In this document: positions 10,201 to 22,216 of the stretch, piece by piece | How positions within the stretch are numbered: the first letter of the stretch is position 1 | Layout of the letters: every line of letters begins with the position of its first letter | Assembly: GCA_032358165.1 (NCBI GenBank) | Contig: JAALGY010000014.1 | Coordinates: 124,001 to 188,000, forward strand | DNA length: 64,000 nucleotides | DNA from: Diplosphaera chodatii | Lineage: Eukaryota > Chlorophyta > Trebouxiophyceae > Prasiolales > Stichococcaceae | Direction: 5' to 3' | Made by a program: the position numbers and the translations under genes | Notes under the pieces: model-generated | Databases searched by the model: none | Told to the model about the DNA's origin: nothing | What the model saw: only the letters and a program-made list of their open reading frames with translations

Positions 10201-13200
10201 CCGCATCTCCGCGCTGCTCAAGGTCCTGCCCGCCCAGCGTGTGTGCACCTGTTGTCGGCATACGCTTTGCATGCACCCGTCTGCAGGATGCCGATACATC
10301 GAGCTGTGCTGTGATGAGGGTTTTGCTGCTGCAATCTCGGCTTGCTGCCAAAACTGGTGACTTCTTTGAGGTGTTGCTGGGTCTGGCCCTGACCTCAAGT
10401 TCACCACTTTCCTGTCCTGTACCTTCCAGGCGAGCGGCCTGGCGGTGCCGCGGCTGGTGCAGCAGCGCACGCGGCAACAGCCGGCACTGGATGCAGGCAG
10501 CCGCGCGCAGAACCTGGCGGCGCTGTCGCATGACACCGCATCCCTGCTGCCCGTGGTGCGTCAATGCACATGCTGATCTGACATGTATAGATGGGGAAAC
10601 CAGGTGTCCACGGTTTGCCCCAACTCATACGGTGACTTGCCAAATCCCCTTCTTAACAGGATCCACGGGCAGCCCGACAGCAGCAGACGAGCGAGGCTGC
10701 TGGTGTCACGGCAGCCACCAAACGCAGCCGAGAAGACAGCTCTGCAGCCACGGCAGTGACTGGCGGCTTGCATGCCCAGGACGAGCGCGCCCAGAGGCGT
10801 CAGCGTGTGGAGGCAGTCCCCAGCGGCAGAGGCCCGGTCACGCAGAGCGCTGCAGCGCTGGTCAGCAATGGCGGCACGCCTTCGCTTGCGCCGGGTTTTG
10901 AGCCGCCCCTGGGACGTGGCCACCCCAGGGGCCTGTCACAGCAGGGTGCGGCCCCCCCTCCTCAGCCCAAGCCGGCGCTCCAGCCTGCACCAGCGCCTGC
11001 AGCCTTGCAGCAGCCAGCAAGCCAGCCTGTCAAGCGCCCGCCGCCATTGGCAGCTTCGACCGCAGCAGCCCTGCTGGCCGGCGGCCTGACGAGCGAGCAG
11101 GCAAAGGCTCTGAGCGATGCCATTGCCGCGGCGCAAGCGAAGAACGCTGCGGCCCAGCAGCCGTCAGCAGCAGCTGCAGTGCCACCTGCCGCTGATGCAG
11201 TCCCCCTGCCGCTGCTGCAGGCAATGCCACAGCTGCAGACGTTCCTTCAACAGCAGGCACCACCTCAGCAGCCGGTGCAGCAGCAGCCAGAGGCGAAGCA
11301 GGTGCCGCCAGCGCAGCCAGGCCGACATTTGCCCGGTCGGTTGTCGCCAGCGGCCAGCTCAGCCCCTGCGGAGCGGCCTCAGCCTCCTCAGCAGCCACTG
11401 CAGCAGCAGTTGCAACAGCTGCAGGGCTTGCAGTCTCTGCTCAGCCAGCTGCCCAAGGTCACGCCACCTGGTCGGCCGTCGCAGCCATCAGCAGCTGATG
11501 TACAGCTGATGCAGTCTGCAGTGCCACCACTGTCGCCTGTGCACCGCAGCAGCCCGCTTCCCAGTCAGCGACCGGCACTGGGCGTGGCATCAGCGCCACT
11601 GGCGCCGACAGTAGGGACATCGCAGCACCAGCCTCAGCAGCCGCTGCAAACCCAGTCGACTGCGCTGAACAGCAGCAGTCGTCCGACTGGCACGCCGCCA
11701 CCTGCACAGCCACGAGCAGCAGTCTCGACGGCGTCGCCGCGGCCGCCGCCCACTGCCCAGGACATCTCGCAGCTCGTCCAGCAGCTGCGGCAGGTGCTCA
11801 AGGAGCCCGACCTGGTGCAGGTCCAGAGCGCGCTCGCCGGCCTGCCGCCTGCCAAACGCTGGCCCCTCATGGACCAGCTGCGTGCGGAGTTTTTGCCGAC
11901 AGCTGCGGTGGCTGGCACAGCACTGACATCAGCAGCTGCGCCGCCCAGCTCGCCAGATGCAGATGGACCAGTGGCAACCACAGCAGCTGAGATGCCAGCA
12001 GCAGGGGCTGCCGCCAGATCACCCCCAGCAGCGGTTCAAAAGCCACTCAGTGAGTAACAATAGCACGCAAGTTGGCATGCGAGTTGCAGGTCCGCTACAT
12101 CATGCAGCCACTTTTATGACGCTGAGAAGCCCATCTGCCTAAGTCCTGCCTCCTCTGCATGCAGGTGGCCCAGTTGCGCAATTGCAGGCAATGCTGGCGC
12201 GTCTGCCAGCAGACCGCGTCACTGCTCACATGGCAGAAATCCGGCAGCTGCGCCCGCTCCTGGACAAGGTGTGTGGCACGTGTGCCTCACAACATGAACG
12301 CTCTGTCACTCCACACCGGACCTGCCTGTGCAGCGGGCTGACCCAACCTACGTCAATCCAATAGTTGCTGATATGCAGGTGCCAGCGCAGGCTGCAGCAG
12401 ACCTACTGCAGCAACTCGAGGATGTGCTGACTGCTCCTGCAGCCAGGACACTGGTCACAGACCTGCATGGGGGTGATGACGTCCCGACTTCAGCACACCA
12501 TGGCCAGCCTGGGCACCCAGGTGTGCATGTCAGTCGGCTGACAAAAACACCTTCAGATGCACTCCGGTGCTGCCATGTGCTGTTTGGTCGTAATCATCTA
12601 TGGTCCACATATGCTTGATGCACACAAACACAGCCTGGAGGGTTTGACGTACCTGGACGAGGCTGGTTTGTGCGAGCACGTGCTAGCTGAGTATATTCCA
12701 AACAAGGAGAAGCCTTATATGCTGCGGGCTAGTGATCCGTTGCAGGCCATGCACCAATGACTAAATATTTCGCCATATCATATCCAGCACTGTTGGGCAC
12801 AATGCAGCCAGGGACTGGTCCAGAAGTAACAGCACGCAACTTGATCGGATCCTGCAGTGCCCGTGTCGTCGTCCCCAGCTCTTCAAGGTGTTCAATGAGT
12901 CGCAGACCAACTTTGTGCAGGCGCGGTCGGCAGCAGTGAGCAGGTCGCCATCCCTGAGGGCCTTGCAGACGCGCTCAGTCTACTGGGACCAAAGCCGAGC
13001 GGCACACCCTCACCCAGCTCTGCACCCAGCACAGTCACTGCTGAGGCAGTGCAGCATGACAGGCGGACCCCTCCAGCAGAGGGGCTCGATCCTCAGGTCG
13101 CTCATGGACAAGGCGCCTTCGTTGGCGCCGCACCACGACAGCAGCAGCCGCACCACGCCACAAGCCTCCCGCCGTGGCTTGCACAGCGGGTCGCACAGGA

Positions 13201-16200
13201 CGGCGGTGCCAGCAGGCTCCCTGCACTGCCAGCGGCTGCTGGGCGGGCAGCAGCGCAGCGTGGCCAGTCTCGCTGGGACACAAAACCTGTGGCAAGTGCG
13301 GTGCCTGAAGTACTGCCACAGTTTGGCAAGCCGGAGGTCCTGCCCCCGAAGAGCAGCAACCCCGCAGCGTGGGCCGATGCGAGAGCCTCGCCCGCGGTCA
13401 CACCGCCGCCTGCCGGCCGCTCGAAGCGGTCACGGTGGGAAGCCGGTGGCGACACACCACCCTCGGCATCGCCCCCGCCAGCGCAGAGGACTGCCCCGCA
13501 GGGGGATGGCACGGCCCATGCCCCTGGTCCCAGTCCCGGCAGGTGGAAGCGCAACAGGTGGAGCCCGCCGGTCGATGCAGGCACCCCGGGCGCCGCCTCG
13601 ACCCCCGCTGGCGACAAGGGGTCGGCAGACGCCGCGGACGGCGCGTTCTCCTCGCCCCTCGAGCAGTGGGCCGCCAGCGGCCACTCCAGCTCGCCAGGTC
13701 CTTTCGCCTGAGCCACGCCTGCGTTTGTCATGTCATCGCACATCTCAAGTCAAGCCAAGAACAACGAATCACACATACAGGGTGTGTCATGTCCCTCCTT
13801 ACTCGTGTAGCATTACCCTCTCATGACGTGCCAATGCTACATGATTCCCCAGGGCCTACTGAGCCGCCGACGCCGCTCAGTCCACGCCTCGGTGCCCAGA
13901 TAGGCTCGGTGAACTCATGGCCCATGGTGCGGGAGGCCGCAGCAGCTGGGGCGGCGGGTGAGCCGCAGATGGCGCGCGACTGGTCTCCGCCGCTGCGTCA
14001 GCCGTCTCCACTTGCCGTCCAGCGGGTGCCATCACAGCCGGCACAGCCGGCAGCGCCCCCAGCCGCAGAGCTGCCACCCTGGGTGCGGCGACAGCAGCAG
14101 CTGCAGGAGCAGCAACAGCAGCAAGGCCAGCAGCAGGGGCCGCCGCCTCCGCAAGCACCCCTGGATGCTCCGCAGCAACAACATAGCGGCAGCACGGCAG
14201 CGCCCAAGCCAGCAGAAGCTGCAGCGCCAGCGTCCAGTTCTATATTGGACGCGGCCAAGCTGGCGGCTGCGGCTGCCCAGCGGCTAGCGCTGCAGCCGCC
14301 CGGCGGCCAGCCGGCAGCAGTTGTTGCGGGCGCGAGGGAGTGGCGGCCGCCGCCGTGGCACGACCCTTCGCTGCTGGGTGGCCGCCTCGCGCCTGGTGCA
14401 GCACCCGCACTTGTAAGTGCAAGGGCGCCCGCCGGGGTGCCGCCGCCGCGTCCGCCCCCCGGGGCGCCTCCTGCTGCGGCGCCGGCAGCACAGCCGCCGA
14501 GGGTGCCATCATCACCGCCCACCAGAGGGCGCGGCCATGCGACCGCACAGGCTTTCCCACAGCCCCCGCCGAGCGCGTCAGCCTCGCAGCTGCTCACCCG
14601 CAGCGGCAGGGAACTTGGCACGGTTCGGTCGCCGCTGCACACCTCATCACAGACCACATGCATTGCAGGCTTTGGCAAATGCGGCCATTTGTGGCACATC
14701 AGCATGTGCACATGCAAGCGACAGGCGTGTGCAGCATTGCCTGTGTAGCATGTGCATTGTGGCGGGAGGCAGGACAGTTGCTCAACATCCGCGCGTGGCT
14801 GCAAGCACATTCTGCGTGGGCGCAGGCGTGCGCGGTGTCGCTCCTGGAGGAGCTGGCGGTGAAGCGGCGGGCGACTGTGGAGGTGCAGTCCTGGAGGGAA
14901 ACGACCGGCACCAACGGACAGCAGAGGCAGCTGCGCTTCGTGGCCAACATACTCTGGAACGGCGAGGTGCACGTGTGCTTGGCATGCTGCACCTATGCAA
15001 GGATGATGCTGCACGCTGCTCTGCCTGCAGCCAGTCCTGCATGCTCGGCTGCCCGTCTGCAGGGCTGCGACCTTCTCCCTTGCCTTTTGTCGTGGCTGTG
15101 CAAGCAGGATGTGTTCACCTTGTGTCGCTGGTCCTATCTGCAGGTGGTAGGCACAGGTTCCGTGAGCATGGCGGCTGAGAAGGGCGGCAGGGGGACAGGG
15201 GCCAGAAACCACAACCGGGGGAAGCCGGGGAAGCGGATCCGTCAGGCTGCAGCCGAAGACGCAGCGGAGCGTCTGCAGCTGTTTCAGTGCGAGTCGTCCA
15301 CCCTGGACCAGCGCAACATGGGGCAGCAAAGGTGCCCGTTGTGACGCACATGCCTCAGTGCCGACTTGCAGCATGCCACAACAGCATTTCATCCGCCCTG
15401 AGGAATGCGTCTGCATGCAGGGGTGCTGTGATGGTGGTTTCTTGCTAGGCACGCTCAGTTAGAGCAGGGTTCTGTGCGTTGCTTTGCAGGCTGGCAGCCG
15501 GCAAGGACATCACGCCGGCGGATGAGCCCGTGCTGGCCGCCATCAGTGATGCAGCACAGGCGGCATGTGGCGCCAACGTCGCACTCGTCTACGTGTACAG
15601 CAACCTGCTTGGCTACAGTGACGAGTGAGCAGCCTGAAACAACCGTTTTGTCCTCTCCGCTGATTACGGGCACCCTTGACTGCTGCAAACAACACATCTT
15701 GATGCCGACGCCAAGGGAGCCCGGACCGTCAGGAATACACCTTTCCGCTGTCGACCCATGCAGTGACGCAAGGGATAACCGGTGCTGACCTTGAGCAACC
15801 TCTGGGCAGGCACAAGAGCGAGGCGAAGGTGGCCATCCAGGGTGCCGGGGGTGAGGAGGTGCTGGCTTCAGGCGGCTGGGGCAAGACGCCCGCGCTGGCT
15901 GTGCGCATGGCGCTGCACGTGATGTGCCGCCGCATGAGTGAGCTCCCCGCTGCACCACTCCTGTCTCGTGCAGTGTGTGCCGCTGCGCAGTCGAGCCATT
16001 TAGCAATGGCCGGCTTCCAGATGTCAGTGCTTTTGCCTTCGAGTTGCACGTGCGTTCCCCCCTCATTGGATGCTCATGTGGTGTCAGGCGCGACCACAGC
16101 ATGTCAGACTGGACGTGTGCAACTGCAGGCGCTGTGCCGAACTACAGCATCCAGCAGCACCTGCGGCAGCACATCCGTCAGGATGCAGCAGCCGCGCTCT

Positions 16201-16286
16201 TTGGCAGCCTTGCGGTGGCAATGCTGGATGCCACTGCCCATGTGCCAGGTCTGCCGCCGCCAGTGCTACTAGGGCAAACACGCTGA
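7253..16286 (+). CDS. CPL-type RNA polymerase II CTD phosphatase (FCP/HAD, dsRNA-binding C-terminus)
   Basis: It resembles plant CPL1/CPL2. N-terminal exons give [18 protein letters not shown] and [18 protein letters not shown]. An FWxF-like stretch precedes the catalytic DxDxT motif ([13 protein letters not shown], about 7838-7876). Then come [16 protein letters not shown] (about 8840), [20 protein letters not shown] (about 9112-9171), [11 protein letters not shown] (about 9590-9620, second HAD acidic motif) and [16 protein letters not shown] (about 9790). A very long Gln/Pro/Ala-rich region follows (10670-14640). It includes helical segments ([34 protein letters not shown]) and [18 protein letters not shown]. 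The C-terminus (about 14780-16286) has a dsRBD-like pattern plus a second possible one ([19 protein letters not shown]). The enzyme dephosphorylates the pol II CTD in the nucleus. The start ATG (MDR spliced to VELDY) is tentative. Two separate genes, split at a TGA after 13700, cannot be excluded. Confidence 0.75.
9732..9760. repeat. Short tandem repeat, ATATGGGCA x3
   Basis: Three copies of ATATGGGCA (9732, 9740 and 9752) within a presumed intron of the CPL-like gene. Confidence 0.7.
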
Positions 16287-16695
16287 GGGTGAGATGCAAC
16301 TTGGGTATTGGCAAATCTGCATCTTCGGGCTACCTGCTGCCATGCAGAAGGCATGTATTACGTCTGCCCATTCGTAGAGCAGGAGTGGATAGTAGAGTTG
16401 CAGTGCTGAAGCTGTGTTGACAGCTTACATCCAGGAATCTGCCAATTGCACAAAGACCCACAAAAGTCGCCCTTGCCTCTGGGTAGATCTACTGCAAGAG
16501 CTATTGAGACTCACTGGTCGCATCGTTGTTCGGGTCTGGGAGCATTGTCATGAATCAAAGGAGGCAGCCAACTGCTGTGACGCACGCCTGTCTCTCAAGC
16601 GGGCCACATGAGCTGGTCAGCCATACGCACATCAGGTGCGGGCTCCACATCTCGCACAGGCTCCGTCCTGGCGTCATGACATCTGGGGTCTACAC
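16287..16695. other. Convergent intergenic/3' UTR region
   Basis: About 410 bp between the CPL-like stop (+) and the GIP1-like stop (-). TTACA (reverse TGTAA) near 16425 could be the poly(A) signal of the minus-strand gene. No coding feature is seen. Confidence 0.5.
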
Positions 16696-19600
16696 TCATT
16701 GCATCTTGAAGGCATCGCCATTGGGCGCATGCCCATACCCGCCATAGCCTCCGCCAGTGTACCCACTAAACCCACCAAAGTTGCCTTGCTGCTGCCGGCC
16801 CTGCAGCATGTGAAACTGCTCATCAATGAACAGAAGCCAGTGGCAGAGACAGCAAGGAGGACAGCGGGCAGTTCTAACAATACGCTGTCCGACAGAAACA
16901 GCTGCCATACTGATCGAGACGTCCTGATAATGGCACTTGCCTGTGGGGCGCCGTAGCCGGAGTACTGGCCCTGCATGTGGAAGGCCTGGGCGGCGCCTGC
17001 ATAGGCGTTGGACTCCGGCATCCCCTGAGCGCCGCTCATGCCAGCGCCACCGCCTTCCTTGAGGCCGCCATACCCAGCGGTCCCTGTGAACAGCAGACGG
17101 ACACCCAACCTGAGGCCACCACATGCATTTCGCCCTGCAGAGAGCGATGTGTGCAGCCATGCGCACGACAGTACAGGCAGTGTGGTCGTGTGCTGAGATC
17201 AAGGACATCCAGTGTGGTGTCATGTGATATGGTCACCTTGTGAGCCGTAGGCAGAGTACTGTTGCTGTTGTTGCGGCTGCTGCTGCTGCTGCTGCTGCTG
17301 TCCTTGCTGCTTGTTGGGCCGCCCCGGGGCACCATAGCCGCCCTGCTGCTGCTGCTGGTTGCCATAGGCCCCTAACAGACAGAAGCTGCTTGCATCAGGT
17401 GCCCATGGTCGCCTGGTCATATTGCTGCATTGCTCGCCTGGTCAATTTTGTTGCAAAAAGACCACAAGACATTGTGTGAGGTGAACCTTAGAGGAGCAAA
17501 AGGCGAAGCCCTGCACCTTGGTAGCCGCCGCCAGCTTGGGGTCCATATCCGTAGCCATAGTTGGGCGGCGCCATGCCATACCCCGCAGCCTGGTAGCCAT
17601 ACTGAGCGCCCTGGGCACCATAGCCATAGCCTGTCATGCCCGGCGGCCCATAGCCCTGCAGCAGAACAGTGCACCTGCTCGCCACCTGGTCCGAGGTGCA
17701 CACACCCGCCATGTGCATCGAAGCTGTGGCCATTGCATTCATTGACCACTTGCAGATTCTGCTATGAGCGGCCAATCGTCACCTGCTGATGCAGCTGACC
17801 CTGCCCCTGGCCGCCAGGAGCCGAGGCATTGGGCGCCGCCACATCGGTGCCAAACCCTGAGCTGGCGCTCGTTGCGCTTTGCAGGTTGTCTTGCTTGCCC
17901 TGCAAAGCGGCAGGAAGGTCGTCCATGTTCCTCAAGCCTCACGACTACCATTTTGTGAAACAACACGAGTGCCACTGAGGCACAGAATGCAAACAAGATA
18001 TGGGTGATGCTTTGCACAGAGGATGACACAACCTTCAACGTTTGCATGTGGAAGGGCATGCACAGCATGAAGGACGCCAGGCACACCTGCGGCTGGCTGT
18101 AGCCAGTGCCGAGGTTGGATGACTGGAAGCCGTAGCCAGGATCAAAGCTGGGGGTCCGCTTGTCAGCCCCCGCGCCCGCTCCAATGGCGCCGCCTCCAAA
18201 CGCGTCATATTGACCCTGGAGATGAACAGAGACAGAGGCGATGTTGATGAGACTGACCATAACAAAGTGCTGGAGCAAGATACACTCAGCCGCCAGCCAG
18301 CCAGCTGGACAGACAGGACAGCTGTGGACGCAGCTGTGGACCTGTGCAAAGGCGCCTCCATATTGCTGAGCGTAGCCAGACTGCTGACCGCCATAGCCTG
18401 ACATGTCGTCGTAGCCAGTGCTCGCATACTGGCTTGTTCCAGCAGCAGCCGCAGCACCAGTCCCGACGGCAGACTGAGCGGCAGGCTGCTGCTGCTGCGG
18501 CTGGTGCTCCGACACCGGACGGTTGGACATGCTGCCTCCAGCACTCGACCGCTGCTGCTGGTCTTGAGGCTGCGCCTGCTGCTGGCCCTGCCACACCACA
18601 CAAGGTTTACTGGCAGCAGCTGTCGGCATGGGGCTTGCTAAGTTGCATGGAGTAGCATCAATCGACTGAGTTCACAGCATGCCATGATGCTCACATGCTG
18701 CTGGCCAGTCGATGAGACGTCAGAGCTCTTGTTGAAGGGGTGCGCCATGCCCTGGTTGCTGCTCAGGCTCGTGCTCAGCTGGTCCTGTTGCCGCAAGTGC
18801 CCTGCGCATGGCGAGCAGACCCCTAGTATGCATTGACCACACAGCAAGACAAGCAGATGAAGCTGCGGAGCACGCAGGGGCATGGGGTGCATGTTGAGCC
18901 TATGCGCCCACCTGTGTGGTCAGACGGCTGGCTGCCGTAGCTCGTGGACGCAAAGTTTGTGGCCTGCTGCTGGAATGATGGCCCCTGTGGGTCGGGGCTC
19001 TGCTGCGGGGCTGCTGACGACTTTGCAAAGCTGGAACCATACTCCCCACCCACGCCAAACTGGCCGAATTGCAGCCGGACACGATCCACGCCAGAGTCAA
19101 CCTGCTGCTGCAGTTGGTGTCACCAGATTTTCAGGGATGTGCACATGAACGCAGTCCTAGCACTCGACAGTTCAAACCATCACCTGTTTACCTCGAACAC
19201 GCTTTCACGCGCAACAAGCACGAGGACGCTGCAGCAGCAGACGGTGTGCACAGTGGCATCAACAACACGCCTCTTCAGTGAGCGGACCTGCTGCGCAGAG
19301 GGTGGCATGATCACGGGCGCCGGCTGGACGGCCCCTGGCTGGCCGCCAGCCAGCGGGCCAAGGCTTCCACTGCCGCCCAGCGAGTGCGACACGATTGCGG
19401 GGTCGTTCAGCGGCGGCGAGGGCTGCGGGAGGCCACCAGACCCCGCGCCACCCCCCAGCGAAGCCATGAGCGAGGCGCCAAGGTTTGGGCCTGGGGCAGC
19501 CTGCAAGTACAGCAAACAACAGCAGTCGATATGAGCATCATCCATGCAGCATGGCATGTCATACGCATGTACCACCAGCACGGCGGTTGCCAGGGCCAGC

Positions 19601-21665
19601 ACACCGGAGGTGCCAAAACTTGAACACGCTTTTGGCAGCGTGAACTAGTAATCGTGAATGTCCCAGCAGTGCACCTGCGCCGGCTTCTGCGGTCCAGCAG
19701 TCCATGTGTTGCCCAGTGACCCAGCACCCGGTGTGGAGTCGGCAAAGCTCGGCGCCTGCCGCGGCGGCGGCTGCACTGGGACTCCACCAAGGCCCTGCAC
19801 CGTCGGCTCCTGGTGCTCAATAACCTCAGCATAGCATCATATGCACATCTGTGCTACATGTCTTCGGATGAGATGTTGACCTTGTTCGAAACCACAGCTT
19901 GCAAGCAATGCTCGACGCAATGGTTGGCTTCTCACCTGCGGCCGGGGCCCCGGCGCAACCGTGGCGTGCTGCGGCACATGCTGCTGCACAGGCTCCTGCT
20001 GCGCATGGTGCTGCAGCCCATTCACGCTTTGCGCCATGGTTGACGCTTGCGGCGCGTGTGAGATCGGCACATCCGACAGGTTGGGTGCTGAGGCCAACAT
20101 GTGTGCCTGTGCTGCCACAGCAGCTCCCTGCAATGCACATTGTCATAGTGTGAGCTCCACGCAGCATCAACGGGGTACCATTACGTGCAGGAGCAGATGG
20201 CAGCTGGAGGTCCCCCATGGAAAGTACTGACAGGTGTCTCTGGGGACAGTGAGGTGCCCACCTTTTCAATCACAGGGTCTGAGGTGCCCAACTGTGGCTG
20301 GCTGGCTGGTGGCTGCTGAGACTGGGGCTGAGGTGCAACCGGGGGCAGGGATGTAGCCGGCTGCTGCTGGCTTGCTGGCTGCTGCGGCGTGTGCTGCGGC
20401 GTCTGCTGCATCTGCTGCGGCGCCTGCTGCTGCTGCTGCTGCTGCGACGGCGACAGAGTCGGGGCACCCGGTGCAAGTTGCGGCTGCTGCTGCTGTTTGA
20501 ACAACCGCTGTGCCATGCTCATATTGGCATCATCGTTGGGTTTGATTGCTACCGGCGGCATTGCCTGCTGCATCGGCTGTGTTGCCTCTGCAGCTGCGGC
20601 TCCAGTTGACGCAGCAACTCCTGGTGCCCTCGAGAATCTGAGGGCGCCATCGGTAGCATCAGCCGACAATATTGCGATGCAGCGCACACCATGACAAAAG
20701 GGCACACGTGCTGGTGCTCGTGGCAACTTGAACAGAGCGGGCTTGTAGCTCGCGCATAGCACACAGCAGGCCTCCAACTCACGTAGGCGGTGGGGGTTCG
20801 GCAGCCTGCGCCCCAGCGGGTACCTCCTGCGCTGCGGCCTGTGCAGAAGCTACCTCGGCAGCCGGTGCATCCTCCCCTGCCTCCACGCCAGACGTCGGAG
20901 CCCCACGCAGACCGCCTCCTCCTCTCCCTGCACTCGATGCCACCCGGGTCACATCTGCACGTGCATGCTGAAGCTAGCGTATGCAGCGTTTTCGAGTGGC
21001 TTTTTCAGAGCGCTGTGGCAGAGCCTGAAGGCTGTGGCAGGGTTGCACTCTGGCCGGCAGGCACCTCTGCCACCTCGTGAGCCGCCGCGGCTGCCTCGTT
21101 CCCGGGGCGGCCCCCCGCCGCCGGGCGGCTGCCGCCTCACCTCCAGCACCTTGGGCTGCGCTGGCGTGGTCTCCTTCTGCAGCGACTGCCTCCGCTCCTC
21201 CTCCTTCTGCAGGGTGGCTCGCCAGACAGCCGTCAGTACTGAAAGGTGCCAAAGGCGGGGTGCTGTGCATCTGCGCAGAGCAAGCTCATGTGTTCCGCTC
21301 AGCTGGACTCACCTGCTTTTTCTTCTGCCGTTTGTTGACGACCGAGGAGAAGACGCCACCTGCATGGTGTGCAACAGCACGTCTCGGCACATTCGGAAGA
21401 CAGTGTGATCTCGTCTCAGACATCAGGTGTACAGCTGCGCTTGTGGGTGCTGCGTAGGCGTTATCACGTGTGCTGGACGTGCGTTAAGAGATGGGACTTG
21501 CATATATGAGATGATATGGGCAGCGGGCCCGGCCTCACCATCAATCAGCATGTTCGTGGCCTTATTGACATCATAGTCACACTCCTCCAGTGTGTGTTTG
21601 ACATCCTCCTCGGACGCCCCTGTTGCCTCCTTGACTAGCTCCACCACGGACTTGTTGGTAGGCAT
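16696..21665 (-). CDS. GBF-interacting protein 1-like (N-terminal DUF1296/UBA-like; Q/G/Y-rich)
   Basis: The start is the ATG at 21665 and the stop the TGA at 16696-16698. The first exon has the short helical domain of the plant GIP1 family (SVVELVKEATGASEEDVKHT, then LEECDYDVNKATNMLID). This compares with the plant 'mLkEcnmDpneAv..LL' pattern. The next exon has VVNKRQKKKQEEERRQSLQK and an Arg/Gly-rich stretch, equivalent to the FHEVKSKREKKKE segment of plant members. The remaining exons are low-complexity: Gln tracts near 20430 and 17275, and many GYG/YGxQ repeats near 16745-18500. The protein ends PNGDAFKMQ. Plant GIP1 proteins bind G-box factors and act as chaperone-like co-activators. The Tyr/Gly/Gln-rich body suggests a condensate-forming RNA- or transcription-related protein. 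Exon count in the repetitive part is uncertain. Confidence 0.65.
20430..20452. repeat. CTG (polyGln) microsatellite
   Basis: Run of CTG triplets on +, reading as Gln codons in the minus-strand GIP1-like gene. Similar short runs occur at about 17276-17301 and 3650-3690. Confidence 0.7.
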
Positions 21666-22216
21666 GGCCTGTGAGCAGACTACACCTGTGAAGCGAGCCA
21701 AGGTGCCGGCAAAGGGCGCAGGAGCGTGACGGCTATCATGCGTCATCAATACGTGATGCATGCAGGTGAGTTTGCTAATAGCAATGGCGCCCCAGTGGCG
21801 TGTTTGTGATCCAATTGCACAGCAGCAGATCACACGACGTGCCGCACCCCGACGGCCGCCGGCTGCTGGCGGACGACCAGCCGGCCGGAGATACAGTTCG
21901 AGCCGCCAACTGGAGTTCAGTGTTCCCTCAACTTGGCAGCCATCAGAGCGCAGCAATCGAAGGTCGGCCTTGGCACAAGCAGAGGCGATGCAGGACTCCA
22001 GGGGTGAGGATTGTCCTTAACTTCCACATTCAAAACCCTAGCCTCAAGTCATGACCTCAACTCGATGCCTGGATACAGTTCCTGCATTTCACCGCAAGGT
22101 TTCACTACACGCGCGTGTGACCTTGCTCTATCTTCATCAGCAACCACACCGAAGGTATCCGCAGCTGCTTATCGTGCTGGCAACCGAGTGGTCACCCAAC
22201 ATCCCGGAGTCCGCCA
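21666..22216. promoter_or_regulatory. Divergent intergenic region
   Basis: 550 bp between the start codons of the GIP1-like gene (-) and the coiled-coil gene (+). It is probably a shared or back-to-back promoter, but no motif could be singled out. Confidence 0.35.

Noticed and set aside
10756..13711. Treating the Gln/Pro/Ala-rich exons as a separate gene from the CPL-like phosphatase
   Set aside because: Exon phases run on from the catalytic part through to the dsRNA-binding end at 16286, and the DPR-type linker suits CPL proteins. The option is kept as a caveat because of a TGA at 13709-13711 that may lie in an intron.
13998..15452. 484-codon open frame on the minus strand, plus several others of 200-380 codons within 9300-14600
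   Set aside because: They lie opposite the GC-rich, repeat-rich CPL-like exons. The Ala/Gly/Cys/Ser-rich translations are antisense shadows of Gln/Pro codons.
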